This document shows positions 26,871-36,643 of a stretch of 64,000 nucleotides of DNA, piece after piece. Made by a program: the position numbers and the translations under genes. The stretch covers positions 1-64,000 of the forward strand of contig NZ_BMEU01000022.1 in assembly GCF_014637085.1 (NCBI RefSeq), read 5' to 3'. The DNA is from Comamonas phosphati. Lineage in GTDB: Bacteria > Pseudomonadota > Gammaproteobacteria > Burkholderiales > Burkholderiaceae_C. Below the pieces are notes generated by a model. It searched no databases. It saw only the letters and a list, made by a program, of their open reading frames with translations, and had not been told where the DNA came from. The first letter of the stretch is position 1. Each line of letters opens with the position of its first letter.

Positions 26871-28124
26871 CTACACCCCTATCAAGGCCTCGTCGAGCAC
26901 CTCGATCCAGTGGCGCACGGGCACATCGGTGCCGTTTTGCAGGTGGACGATGCAGCCCATGTTGGCCGAGAGGATGGCGGCCGGCTTCTCGGGTGCAAAC
27001 GGCTCGTCCAGCGCGGCGATCTTGCGGTCGCGCAACTGGTGCGAGATCTCGGGCTGCAGCACCGAATAGGTGCCGGCCGAGCCGCAGCACAGATGCGATT
27101 CGGTGCGCGCCACGCGCACGTCGAAGCCCAGGGCACGCAGATGGGTCTCCACGCCGCCGCGCAGCTTCTGGCCGTGCTGCAGCGTGCAGGGCGGATGGTA
27201 GGCCACTGGCCGGGCCGGCGCCTGCACGCGGCCGCGCAGCTTCTCGCTGAGCTCGGGCAGCATCTGCGGCAGCAGCTCGCTCAGATCGCGGGTCAGGGCG
27301 CTGATGCGCGCGGCCTTGTCGGCGTATTGCGGGTCCAGACGCAGCAGATGGCCGTATTCCTTGACGGTGACGCCGCAGCCCGAGGCGTTCATCACGATGG
27401 CCTCCACGGCCCCGCTTTCCACCAGGGGCCACCAGGCGTCGATATTGGCCCGCATCTGCGCCTTGCCGCCCTCCTGGTCGTTGAGGTGGAACTTGACCGC
27501 GCCGCAGCAGCCGGCCTTGTCGGCGATCACGGTCTGCACGCCCACGGCGTCGAGCACGCGCGCCGTGGCGTAGTTGATGCGCGGCATCATCGCGGGCTGC
27601 ACGCAGCCGGCCAGCAGCAGCACCTTGCGCGCATGCTCGCGCGTGGGCCACGCTCCCGTTTCCTGCGCCGGCGGCACCTTCTCGGCCAGCCCCTCGGGCA
27701 GCAGGCCGCGCACGGCACGGCCCAGCGTCAGGGCCGGCGCGAACAGCGAGGAGGTCATGCCTTCCTTGAGCGCCCAGCGCTGCAGGCGCTCGCCCAGCGG
27801 GCGCTCCACCTGCTCGTCCACGATCTTGCGGCCGATATCGACCAGATGGCCGTACTGCACGCCGCTGGGGCAGGTCGATTCGCAGTTGCGGCAGGTAAGA
27901 CACCGGTCCAGGTGTTCCTGCGTGGCGCGCGTGGGTTTTTGCCCTTCGAGCACCTGCTTGATCAGATAGATGCGGCCGCGCGGGCCGTCGAGCTCGTCGC
28001 CCAGGATCTGGTAGGTGGGACAGGTCGCCGTGCAGAAGCCGCAGTGCACGCATTTGCGCAAAATGGCTTCGGCCTCCTGGCCCTCGGGCGTGGCGCTGTA
28101 TTCGGGAGCGAGTTGGGTTTGCAT
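26871..28124 (-). CDS. glcF: Glycolate oxidase iron-sulfur subunit
   Basis: This 417-residue protein passes electrons from the glycolate dehydrogenase flavin subunit. Two [4Fe-4S] ferredoxin motifs lie in CVHCGFCTATCP and CLTCRNCESTCP in the first 80 residues. Two CCG-type cysteine-rich domains follow, with LLLAGCVQPAMMP, AGCCGAVKFH, YHPPCTLQHGQ and HLCCGSAGTYS. The ATG at 28124 is the family start; the open frame runs further upstream into the DUF1275 gene. No strong Shine-Dalgarno is seen. The DUF1275 gene lies between glcE and glcF, and glcD is not in the neighbourhood, which is unusual. Confidence 0.95.
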   Translation of the reverse strand: MQTQLAPEYSATPEGQEAEAILRKCVHCGFCTATCPTYQILGDELDGPRGRIYLIKQVLEGQKPTRATQEHLDRCLTCRNCESTCPSGVQYGHLVDIGRKIVDEQVERPLGERLQRWALKEGMTSSLFAPALTLGRAVRGLLPEGLAEKVPPAQETGAWPTREHARKVLLLAGCVQPAMMPRINYATARVLDAVGVQTVIADKAGCCGAVKFHLNDQEGGKAQMRANIDAWWPLVESGAVEAIVMNASGCGVTVKEYGHLLRLDPQYADKAARISALTRDLSELLPQMLPELSEKLRGRVQAPARPVAYHPPCTLQHGQKLRGGVETHLRALGFDVRVARTESHLCCGSAGTYSVLQPEISHQLRDRKIAALDEPFAPEKPAAILSANMGCIVHLQNGTDVPVRHWIEVLDEALIGV

Positions 28125-28143
28125 GGTGGGATCGGTATCTTTG

Positions 28144-28932
28144 TTATGGGTTGGATGGCCCGGCCTGGGCGCGCGGTGCCCGCCCCAGCGGCGGCGGCAG
28201 GCGGGACCGGTCGGCCCACAGGGGCGGCAGCGACAGCACGCACAGCACCACGGCCAGCGGCACCACGAACACGAAGCCCACGTGCTTGAAGCCGGCGGCA
28301 CCCGCCACGCCGCCGAGCAGGAACATGCCCAGCAGGCCGGCGAACAGCTTGAGCCGCGCCTTGTTGGCATGGATCTGGCGCTCGGGCGGGCTGCCGGTGC
28401 GGTTCCAGTACATGGCGCGGCCCAGCTCGATGCCGAGGTCGGTGATCACGCCCGTCATGTGCGTGGTGCGGATCTGGGAGGAGGACATCTTGCTCACCGT
28501 GGCGTTCTGCAGGCCCATGATGAAGGCCAGCAGCAGCACCGTCAGCGGCACCGTGAACGGTGTGGACCAGGCCAGCGTGGCCGCGCCCAGCAGGCCGAAG
28601 ACCAGCATCAGACCGGCCTCCAGCAGCAGGGGCAGCGCATAGCTGCTGCGCAGCCCGCGGTGGCGCGCCCAGTTGACCAGCACGGCCGTCACCGCAGCGC
28701 CGCTCACGAAGCCCAGCAGGGTGCCGAGGGCGCCCAGCACCAGCGCCGTGTTGCCCAGCACCAGGTTGTCGGCCAAGAGCGAGACCACGCCCGTCATGTG
28801 CGAGGTATAGAAATGCACGACCAGAAAGCCGCCGGCATTCACCGCCCCCGCGTTGAAGGCCAGCAGCAGGCCCAGCGTGCGGTTGCTGGCACCGGTGCGG
28901 TGCCTGTCGGTCAGCAGGTGCAGGCGGCGCAT
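28144..28932 (-). CDS. YoaK/DUF1275 family membrane protein
   Basis: This 262-residue inner-membrane protein has about six hydrophobic segments. Family-typical sequence includes LLLAFNAGAVNAGGFLVV, HFYTSHMTGVVSLLADNLVL, FIMGLQNATVSKMSSSQIR and TTHMTGVITDLGIELGR; the paired T-HMTG repeats are characteristic. Biochemical function is unknown. It is sandwiched between glcE (20 bp upstream) and glcF (19 bp downstream) on the same strand, so it is co-transcribed with them. A link to glycolate uptake or efflux is possible but is inference only. Confidence 0.88.
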   Translation of the reverse strand: MRRLHLLTDRHRTGASNRTLGLLLAFNAGAVNAGGFLVVHFYTSHMTGVVSLLADNLVLGNTALVLGALGTLLGFVSGAAVTAVLVNWARHRGLRSSYALPLLLEAGLMLVFGLLGAATLAWSTPFTVPLTVLLLAFIMGLQNATVSKMSSSQIRTTHMTGVITDLGIELGRAMYWNRTGSPPERQIHANKARLKLFAGLLGMFLLGGVAGAAGFKHVGFVFVVPLAVVLCVLSLPPLWADRSRLPPPLGRAPRAQAGPSNP

Positions 28933-28952
28933 AGGCGGTTACGGCAGGGCGC

Positions 28953-30101
28953 CTACCAGGCGCCGGCCAGCCGGCCGCGGTTGAAGACGGCGTCGGGATC
29001 GAAAGCCTGCTTGAGCCGCTGGTGCAAGGCGGCCAGGGCCGAGCCCGCCTCGGCGTCAAAAACCGGTGCTGCGCTGATCTGGTCAGCGTTTTCAGCTCTG
29101 AAAAGAGTCGCCGATCCGCCCACGGAAGCCGCCAGCGCCTGCAACTGTGCGCCCAGGCTGCGCGGCGCCTGCACCCAGCGCTGCGCGCCATGCCATTCGA
29201 CCAGCGGCCCCATGCAGCCCTGCGGCAAGGCCAGGGCCGGCGCCGTCTGCGGCACGGACAGGCGCCACAGGCAGTGATCGGGCGCACGCTCGGCAAACCA
29301 GGGCAGGGCCTGCTCGCGGCAGGCCGTCCAGTCGGCCGCAACCTGTTCATTGGGCAACTGCTCTGCGCCCAGGCGCCGGCAGGCGGCCTGCACCGCGGCC
29401 CGGGCGCCGCGCAGGCGCAGGTACAGCGTGCCCTCGGGCTGGCCGGGCCGCACATGAGGTTCGGGCAGCCAGCAGCTCGCGTTGAGCGGCAAGGGCTGGC
29501 CGCCCCATTGGTTGAGCCACTGCAAGGCCTGCTCCTGCGAACAGGCAAAGCGCAGCGTGGCCTCGGCCGGCGCCACGGGCAGCACCTTGAGGCTGAGCTC
29601 GGTGAGCAGGCCCAGCGTGCCCCAGCTGCCGGCCATGAGGCGCGAGACATCGTAGCCGGCCACGTTCTTCATGACCTGGCCGCCGTAGCGCAGCACCTCG
29701 CCGCGGCCGTTGATCATCTCCAGCCCCAGCACGAAATCGCGCACCGCGCCCACGCTGGCGCGCGCCGGACCGGACAGGCCGGCAGCCACCATGCCGCCCA
29801 CGGTGGCCCCGGCGCCGAAATGCGGTGGCTCGAACGCCAGACACTGGCCCTGGGCGGCCAGTGCGGCCTCCAGCTCGGCCAGCGGCGTGCCGGCCATGAC
29901 GGTCACGACCAGTTCGCTGGGCTCATAGCTCACGATGCCGCCGAGCGCGCGCGTGTCGAGCAGCTCGCCCTGCAGGGCGAGGCCGTAGAAATTCTTGCTG
30001 CCGCCGCCGCGTATGCGCAGCGGCGTCCTGTCGGCGGCCGCGGCGCGAATGCGCTCGGCCAGCTGGTGGATCCGGGGATGATGGCTGATGGCTGAGTCCA
30101 T
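28953..30101 (-). CDS. glcE: Glycolate oxidase FAD-binding subunit GlcE
   Basis: This 382-residue protein is the shorter FAD-binding subunit of glycolate dehydrogenase, which oxidises glycolate to glyoxylate at the membrane with GlcD and GlcF. The FAD-binding region has PLRIRGGGSKNFYG, YEPSELVVTVMAGTPLAELE, GATVGGMVAAGLSGPARA, YGGQVMKNVAGYDVSRLMAG and WGTLGLLTELSLKVLP. The last 150 residues are divergent and end AFDPDAVFNRGRLAG. The ATG at 30101 is used; the frame runs 96 bases further upstream without homology. It heads the minus-strand run glcE, DUF1275, glcF. No glcD is next to it. Confidence 0.93.
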   Translation of the reverse strand: MDSAISHHPRIHQLAERIRAAAADRTPLRIRGGGSKNFYGLALQGELLDTRALGGIVSYEPSELVVTVMAGTPLAELEAALAAQGQCLAFEPPHFGAGATVGGMVAAGLSGPARASVGAVRDFVLGLEMINGRGEVLRYGGQVMKNVAGYDVSRLMAGSWGTLGLLTELSLKVLPVAPAEATLRFACSQEQALQWLNQWGGQPLPLNASCWLPEPHVRPGQPEGTLYLRLRGARAAVQAACRRLGAEQLPNEQVAADWTACREQALPWFAERAPDHCLWRLSVPQTAPALALPQGCMGPLVEWHGAQRWVQAPRSLGAQLQALAASVGGSATLFRAENADQISAAPVFDAEAGSALAALHQRLKQAFDPDAVFNRGRLAGAW

Positions 30102-30262
30102 GACCTTGATGGTAGCGGCTGGCGCCTTCCAGCCCCATACCCGGGCACTTGATTTTTTTGAACAGGCACCGTGAGACGAATAGAAAATGGCCCCCACGCT
30201 TGCTCACTACGTGTAGCCGCTGCCACCCGAGGGGGCGTTTTTATCTTGGGGCGGCCTGGCGA

Positions 30263-30294
30263 TAAAAAAGCCCCGCAGCTTGCGCCGCGGGGCC
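30263..30294 (-). terminator. Intrinsic terminator behind amtB
   Basis: On the minus strand GCCCCGC, a GC-rich loop and GCGGGGC are followed by TTTTTT. It lies about 160 bp behind the amtB stop, after the dispersed repeat, and would end the torF-glnK-amtB transcript. Confidence 0.75.
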
Positions 30295-30357
30295 AATCCA
30301 ATGAAGCTGCATCGAACGTCCTACCCTTGCCGCGGCCTCGCCCTCACTTCACGCATC

Positions 30358-30451
30358 TGGCCTGGCCCACGCCAGGGATACCGAGCAAGAGCCGCCCCGC
30401 CGCGAAGGTATCGCCCCCTTCCAGGGGGAAGGCGCGTCGCGCCTCAGGGGG
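30358..30451 (-). repeat. Stop-codon-adjacent intergenic repeat, copy 4
   Basis: On the minus strand CCCCCTGAGGCGCGACGCGC begins one base after the amtB TAA. The GGGGCGGCTCTTGCTCGG core and a final GGGCCA-like end are present. The intrinsic terminator lies just beyond it. Confidence 0.78.
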
Positions 30452-31804
30452 TTACCTCGTATACGCCACTTCGCCGTGCGAGGTGATGTCCAGGCCCTGG
30501 CGCTCGGACTCCTCGCTGACGCGCAGGCCCACGGTCAGCGCGGCGATCTTGTAGGCCACCAGGGACACCACGCCGGACCAGGCGATGGTCAGCAGCACGC
30601 TCTTGACCTGCACCCACACCTGATGGGCCATGCTGTAGCCCTCGGGCTCGATCCCGCCCAGGCCCTTGGCGCAGAACACCCCGGTCAGGATGGCGCCCAG
30701 GATACCGCCCACGCCGTGCACGCCGAACACGTCGCACACGTCATCGACCTTGAGCAGGTGCTTGAGGCCCGACACGCCCCACAGGCACAGGGGGCCGGCG
30801 ATCAGGCCCATGACGATGGCGCCCATGGGGCCGACGAAGCCCGCAGCCGGCGTGACGCACACCAGGCCGGCGACGGCACCCGAGGCCGCGCCCAGCATCG
30901 AGGCCTTGCCGCGGTGCAGCGCCTCGGCCGTGATCCAGGACAGGGCCGCCGCGCCGGTGGCCACGATGGTGTTGATGAAGGCCAGGCCCGCGATGCCGTT
31001 GGCCGCGCCGGCCGAGCCCGCATTGAAGCCGAACCAGCCCACCCACAGCAGCGAGGCGCCGACCATGGTCAGCGTCAGGCTGTGCGGGGGCAGCGCCTCC
31101 TTGCCGAAGCCTATGCGCTTGCCCACCATGTAGGCCCCCACCAGGCCGGCGACGGCGGCATTGATGTGCACCACGGTGCCGCCGGCGAAGTCCAGCGCCC
31201 CATCCTCGGCCAGCAGACCGCCAGCCCACACCATGTGGGCCATGGGGATGTAGCTGAAGGTGAACCACAGCACCGAGAACACGAGCACGGCCGCGAACTT
31301 GATGCGCTCGGCGAACGCGCCCACGATCAGCGCCACGGTGATGGCCGCGAAGGTGGACTGGAAGGCCACGAACACATATTCGGGAATGGTCTTCATCGCC
31401 GACGACAGCGTGTCGTGCGTGATGCCCATGAGGAACAGCTTGTCGAAGCCGCCGAAGAACCGGCCTTCGCCGCCGAAGGCCAGCGTGAAGCCGTAGACGG
31501 CCCACAGCACGGTGATCAGCGAGAAGATCACGAATACCTGTGCCAGCACGGACAGCATGTTCTTGCTGCGCACCAGGCCGCCGTAGAACAGCCCCAGCCC
31601 GGGGATGACCATCAGGATCACCAGCAGGGTGGAGGTCAGCACCCAGGCCGTGTCGCCCGCGCTCAGCGTGGGCACGGCGGCGACCGCCGCGGTTTCCGCA
31701 ACGGCGGCGGCCACGGGCGCTGCCGCGGCACCGCCATCCTGCGCCAGCGCGGCGGTACAGGCGGCCAGCAGACCCAGGCCCAGCGTCCAGATTTTCTTGC
31801 TCAT
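30452..31804 (-). CDS. amtB: Ammonium transporter
   Basis: This 450-residue inner-membrane channel carries ammonium. A cleavable signal-like segment (MSKKIWTLGLGLLAACTAAL) precedes 11 membrane helices. Family marks are MVIPGLGLFYGGLVRSKN, SYIPMAHMVWAGGLL, DFAGGTVVHINAAVAGLVGA (first pore His), SLLWVGWFGFNAGSA and DVFGVHGVGGILGAILTG (second pore His). The start at 31804 follows GAGGAGG; an in-frame ATG five codons earlier lies before this site. It is the last gene of torF-glnK-amtB, 11 bp behind glnK, so GlnK can bind and block it when nitrogen is ample. Confidence 0.97.
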   Translation of the reverse strand: MSKKIWTLGLGLLAACTAALAQDGGAAAAPVAAAVAETAAVAAVPTLSAGDTAWVLTSTLLVILMVIPGLGLFYGGLVRSKNMLSVLAQVFVIFSLITVLWAVYGFTLAFGGEGRFFGGFDKLFLMGITHDTLSSAMKTIPEYVFVAFQSTFAAITVALIVGAFAERIKFAAVLVFSVLWFTFSYIPMAHMVWAGGLLAEDGALDFAGGTVVHINAAVAGLVGAYMVGKRIGFGKEALPPHSLTLTMVGASLLWVGWFGFNAGSAGAANGIAGLAFINTIVATGAAALSWITAEALHRGKASMLGAASGAVAGLVCVTPAAGFVGPMGAIVMGLIAGPLCLWGVSGLKHLLKVDDVCDVFGVHGVGGILGAILTGVFCAKGLGGIEPEGYSMAHQVWVQVKSVLLTIAWSGVVSLVAYKIAALTVGLRVSEESERQGLDITSHGEVAYTR

Positions 31805-31815
31805 GGCACTCCTCC

Positions 31816-32924
<1,109 letters not shown>

Positions 32925-32966
32925 TCTGGCTTCCTCCGGATGAAAAATTTTGTGACATCCGGGAAA

Positions 32967-32983
32967 AGCACAGACCGTGCCAT
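32967..32983 (-). promoter_or_regulatory. Sigma54 promoter for torF-glnK-amtB
   Basis: On the minus strand TGGCACGGTCTGTGCT keeps GG-N10-GC and matches TGGCAC-N5-TTGC with one change (GTGC). The start would be near 32956, about 32 bases before the torF ATG. Confidence 0.82.
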
Positions 32984-33123
32984 ATCAGCCAATTTACGTT
33001 TCATCCGTTGACAATGATGCGCTGAAAGCTATTGAAATTGGAGCAACCTGGGCATTGCAACACCCCGGTTGCCGGGCCTGAATTTGGTGCATGGCCCGCC
33101 GAAAGCCGTCATGCACCGGCAAA

Positions 33124-33140
33124 TGCACTGCTTTGGTGCA
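33124..33140. promoter_or_regulatory. NtrC binding site
   Basis: TGCACTGCTTTGGTGCA matches the NtrC consensus GCAC-N5-TGGTGC exactly. It lies about 145 bp upstream of the sigma54 promoter. A weaker second site (GCCT-N5-TGGTGC) lies at about 33076-33090, and a lone TGCACC half-site at about 33111. Confidence 0.85.
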
Positions 33141-33148
33141 CCCAACCA

Positions 33149-34477
33149 TCAATAGCTTGCCTGCGGCAGCTCCTGCTTCGTGAACACCAGCGACACCTTG
33201 GCCTCTTCGGGAATCGGCGGCAGCGCCGCATCCCAGTCCAGCCAGGCCTGGCGCAGCTCGGCCAGCCGCTCGGGCTCGCGTTCGCGCAGATTGGCGCGCT
33301 CGCGCGGGTCAACGGTCAAGTTGAACAGGTACTCGATGCCTTCGACCTGCAGGTACTTCCAGTCGCCGCGCACCAGCGCGCGCTGGCTGCGATGCTTCAT
33401 GCGCCAGGCCAGATCGCGCTGCGGGCTCCAGCGCGCGTCGTCCATCAGCGGCAGCAGGCTGATGCCGTCCAGCGGATAGACCGGGTGCTCGGACACGCCG
33501 GCCGCAGCCAGGAAGGTCGCGCTCCAATCCATGGTCAGGTTGGGCACTTCGCTGACCGCACCCGGCGCGATGCGAGCAGGCCAGCGCGCCAGCAGCGGCA
33601 CGCGGATGCCGCCTTCGAGCAGGTCCATCTTCTGGCCCACGAAAGGCCAGTTGTTGGAGAAGCGCTCGCCGCCGTTGTCGCTGGTGAAGACGATGAGGGT
33701 GTTCTCGCTCATGCCCTTCTTCTCGAGTGCATCGAGCAGCCAGCCAATGCCTTCGTCCATGTGGTGGATCATGCGCTGGTAGGTTTCGATGGAACCGCCG
33801 TCGGTGTGCTTGCCGATGCCCGCGATGCGCAGCGATTCCTCGCGGTCCTCGCGCGTCAGCCAGGGCCAGTGCGGCGCGCTGTAGTGCAGCGACAGGAAGA
33901 AAGGCTGGTCGGCCGTCTGGCGCTCGACGAAGTCCACGGCGCGGCGGCTCAGCAGGTCGGTCAGGTAGCCTTCTTCCTCGTGCGGCTCCTCGTTGAGCCA
34001 GAAATCGGGGCGGCCGCGCGGATCGCAGTGCGCAAAATAGTCCGCGCCGCCCGCATGAAAGCCGTAGAACTCCTCGTAGCCCGACAGGCGCGGACCGAAA
34101 TGCGGCGGGTAGCCCAGATGCCATTTGCCGACCAGGGCCGTGGCATAGCCGGCATCGCGCAGCAGCGAGGCCACCGTGGGGTGGTCGGGCGGCAGGCCCA
34201 GCACCTTGTCGCCGTGCACGCTGGCAATCGGCTCTTCGGCCGCGCCGCGCAGCCGGTACTGCCAGCGCCCCGTGGCCAGCGCAAAGCGCGTGGGCGAGCA
34301 CACGGCCGAGTTCGCGTAGCCGCGCGTGAAGCGCAGACCCTGGGCCGCCATGGCGTCCAGCCGCGGCGAGACATCACAGGCATTGTTGTGCGCATCGCGC
34401 GCGCCGGTGCAGCCCAGGTCGGCGTAGCCGAGGTCGTCGGCCAGGATGAAGATCAGATTGGGGCGGGGGTCAGTCAT
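33149..34477 (-). CDS. Sulfatase (arylsulfatase A-like)
   Basis: This 442-residue hydrolase has the sulfatase core. The metal site starts NLIFILADDLGYADLGCTGA. The formylglycine motif AVCSPTRFALATG carries the Cys that is converted to formylglycine. Later motifs are GKWHLGYPP, PHWPW and FTSDNGGERFSNN (metal Asp/Asn). No signal peptide is seen, so it should be cytosolic. Substrates of this family are sulfate esters; which one cannot be read. It is the last gene of a minus-strand unit with two Bug-type binding proteins (15 bp behind the nearer one), so the pair may bring in the sulfated compound or a product. A divergent MarR gene is the likely regulator. Confidence 0.9.
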   Translation of the reverse strand: MTDPRPNLIFILADDLGYADLGCTGARDAHNNACDVSPRLDAMAAQGLRFTRGYANSAVCSPTRFALATGRWQYRLRGAAEEPIASVHGDKVLGLPPDHPTVASLLRDAGYATALVGKWHLGYPPHFGPRLSGYEEFYGFHAGGADYFAHCDPRGRPDFWLNEEPHEEEGYLTDLLSRRAVDFVERQTADQPFFLSLHYSAPHWPWLTREDREESLRIAGIGKHTDGGSIETYQRMIHHMDEGIGWLLDALEKKGMSENTLIVFTSDNGGERFSNNWPFVGQKMDLLEGGIRVPLLARWPARIAPGAVSEVPNLTMDWSATFLAAAGVSEHPVYPLDGISLLPLMDDARWSPQRDLAWRMKHRSQRALVRGDWKYLQVEGIEYLFNLTVDPRERANLREREPERLAELRQAWLDWDAALPPIPEEAKVSLVFTKQELPQASY

Positions 34478-34492
34478 GGGTGGTGATCAATG

Positions 34493-35479
34493 TCATGGTT
34501 TGAAACCCGAGCGCTGGACCACGGGCGCCCATTGGGCGCGGTAGGCCTTGAGCATGCGCGCGGTTTCCTCGGCGCTGCTGACCACGGGCTCCAGCTTGGA
34601 GGCCGCGAACTTCTGCTGGGTGTCGGGGTCCTTCATCACGGCCTGCACCATGTCGGACAGGCGCTGCACCGTGGCCGGCGCCATGCTCTGCGGAGCGAAC
34701 AAGGCATTCCAGCCCGTGCCCACGAGGTTGACACCCAGCTCCTTGAGCGTGGGGATGTCGGGGGCCATGGCGCTGCGCTTTTCGCCCGAAACGGCCAGCA
34801 CCCGCAGCTTGCCGGCTTCGTGCTGGGCGAGCTGGGTGTCCAGCGTGTCCACGGCAATCGGCACCTGGCCGCCCATCAGGTCGGTGAGCAGCGGGCCGGA
34901 GCCCTTGTAGCCCACGACTTCCACAGGCACCTTGGCGGTCTCGCCCAGCATCAGCGCAAAGAAGTGCGGCAGGCTGCCCGTGGCCGGCACGCCGAAATTG
35001 GCCTGCTGCGGATTGGCCTTGAGCCAGGCGAACAGGTGCGACAGCCGCTTGACGGGCACGGCGCTGGCCACGGCCAGGCCGAACTCGTAGCGGTTCACCT
35101 CGCTGACCGGGCGGAAGTCCTTCTCGGGGTCATAGCCGGAGTCGGCGAACACCAGCGGCGCCACCACCATGGCGGCCGGGTTGGCCAGCAGCAGCGTGGG
35201 CTGGGAGGCCGGCACGCTCTTCACCTGCTGGGCCGACAGGCGCCCACCGGCGCCGGGCTTGTTCTCCACGATCACCGGGCTGCCCAGGCGGGCCTGCAGC
35301 TTGTCCGCCACGATGCGCGCCACGCGGTCAGACGCGCCGCCGGGCGGATAGCCGACCACGATGCGCAGCGGCGTCTTGTTCGGGAACAGCGCTTCCTCGG
35401 CCTGCACACTGCCTGCCGCCGCCATGGCCAATCCCGCGCCCGCCAACATCCGGACTAAGGCTCTTCTTTGCATCGTCAT
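34493..35479 (-). CDS. Bug family periplasmic binding protein (1)
   Basis: This 328-residue protein has a signal peptide ending VQAEE and the Bug fold: TPLRIVVGYPPGGASDRVAR near the start, VIVENKPGAGG, and VVGYKGSGPLLTDLMGGQVP in the middle. The Asp that in this family holds the carboxylate or amide ligand is in the PPGGASDRVA loop. Bug receptors serve tripartite tricarboxylate transporters or act as orphan sensors. The middle (FGLAVASAVPVKRL) is less conserved than in the other copies. It lies between the sulfatase and a second Bug gene. Confidence 0.9.
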   Translation of the reverse strand: MTMQRRALVRMLAGAGLAMAAAGSVQAEEALFPNKTPLRIVVGYPPGGASDRVARIVADKLQARLGSPVIVENKPGAGGRLSAQQVKSVPASQPTLLLANPAAMVVAPLVFADSGYDPEKDFRPVSEVNRYEFGLAVASAVPVKRLSHLFAWLKANPQQANFGVPATGSLPHFFALMLGETAKVPVEVVGYKGSGPLLTDLMGGQVPIAVDTLDTQLAQHEAGKLRVLAVSGEKRSAMAPDIPTLKELGVNLVGTGWNALFAPQSMAPATVQRLSDMVQAVMKDPDTQQKFAASKLEPVVSSAEETARMLKAYRAQWAPVVQRSGFKP

Positions 35480-35558
35480 AGATCTCCCTGGACATCATCG
35501 AAAAATGCAGTGTAGGACAGTCCGTGCGCCGCTCCGGCCATGCGTCCGAACCGGAATC

Positions 35559-36548
35559 TCAATCCGCCTTGAGTTGGATCTTGCGGGCCAGCGCGCCCCA
35601 TTTTTCGGACAGCTCCTTGACCCTGGCCTGGGCCTGTTCCGGAGTGGAGCCGGCCATCTCTATGTCCACGGACTTGACCTTTTCCTGCTGCGCGGGCGAA
35701 CGGATGGCCGCATCCATGGCCGCGAGGAAACGCTTCTGGATCTCGGGCGGCACGCCCTTGGGCGCGGCCAGGAGCAGCCAGAACGTGCCGTCGAACTCCG
35801 GATAGCCCGACTCGGCAATCGTGGGCAGCTTCGGCAGCAGTGCCGAGCGCGCCTGGCCCGAGGTGGCCAGCGCCGTCACACGCCCGCTCTGGATATGGGG
35901 CAGCACGGTGGGCGCCGCCAGGAAACCGCAATCCACCTGGCCGCCGATCAGGTCCTGCATGGCCGGCGCCGGACCCTTGTAGGGGATGTGCACCATCTTG
36001 ACGCCGGTGGTGGCCAGCAGCGACTCCATCACCAGATGCCCGGGCGAGCCCGCGCCGCCCGTGGCATAGGTCAGGTCGCGGGTTTTGGCGGCCTCGACCA
36101 TGTCCTTCACGGTCTTGAAGCCCAGCTTGGGGTTGCAGATCAGCGTCTGCGAAAAGCGGGCCGCCGCATTCAAGGGCACCAGGGCATCGCTCTGGTAGCC
36201 GACGCTCTTGTAGATGTGCTTGTTGACGGTGAGCACCGTGTCCATGGTCCAGAGCCAGGTGTAGCCGTCCGGTGCCGAGCGGGCGGCCTCGGCAGCGCCG
36301 ATGTTGCCGTTGGCGCCCGGCTTGTTCTCCACGATCACGGCCTGCCCCAGCACCCCCTGCACGGCCGCGGCAATCGGCCGGATGGCGATATCGGAAGGCC
36401 CGGCAGGCGAGAGGGGCACGATGATGCGTATCGGCTTGCTGGGCCAGGCATCGACGGCCTGCGCCGCCGCCCACCACGGGCCGGCCAGCAGGGCAGCCAT
36501 GCCGATGAGGCGGCCGGCAAGGCGCAAAGAAAGTGGGCGGCTGGGCAT
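35559..36548 (-). CDS. Bug family periplasmic binding protein (2)
   Basis: This 329-residue protein starts at 36548 (MPSRPLSLRLAGRLIG), supported by GAGGAGACGC upstream. The signal peptide ends AAAQA. Bug motifs are IRIIVPLSPAGPSDIAIRP, VIVENKPGANGNIG, VHIPYKGPAPAMQDLIGGQ and LPKLPTIAESGYPEF. It is the first gene of the unit Bug, Bug, sulfatase. The promoter region shared with the divergent marR contains a perfect operator-like palindrome, ATGGAT-CTA-ATCCAT. Confidence 0.9.
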   Translation of the reverse strand: MPSRPLSLRLAGRLIGMAALLAGPWWAAAQAVDAWPSKPIRIIVPLSPAGPSDIAIRPIAAAVQGVLGQAVIVENKPGANGNIGAAEAARSAPDGYTWLWTMDTVLTVNKHIYKSVGYQSDALVPLNAAARFSQTLICNPKLGFKTVKDMVEAAKTRDLTYATGGAGSPGHLVMESLLATTGVKMVHIPYKGPAPAMQDLIGGQVDCGFLAAPTVLPHIQSGRVTALATSGQARSALLPKLPTIAESGYPEFDGTFWLLLAAPKGVPPEIQKRFLAAMDAAIRSPAQQEKVKSVDIEMAGSTPEQAQARVKELSEKWGALARKIQLKAD

Positions 36549-36597
36549 GTGCGTCTCCTCGCTTGTGGTTTGCGCCACTGTAAACAGCGTCCCCATA

Positions 36598-36612
36598 ATG
36601 GATCTAATCCAT
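36598..36612. promoter_or_regulatory. Likely MarR operator
   Basis: ATGGAT-CTA-ATCCAT is a perfect 6-3-6 palindrome in the 95-bp region between the Bug gene and the divergent MarR gene. It lies 31 bp before the marR ATG. The pairing with MarR is inference from position. Confidence 0.6.
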
Positions 36613-36643
36613 CATTCCTAGAGAAAACCCACAGGCAAGACCC

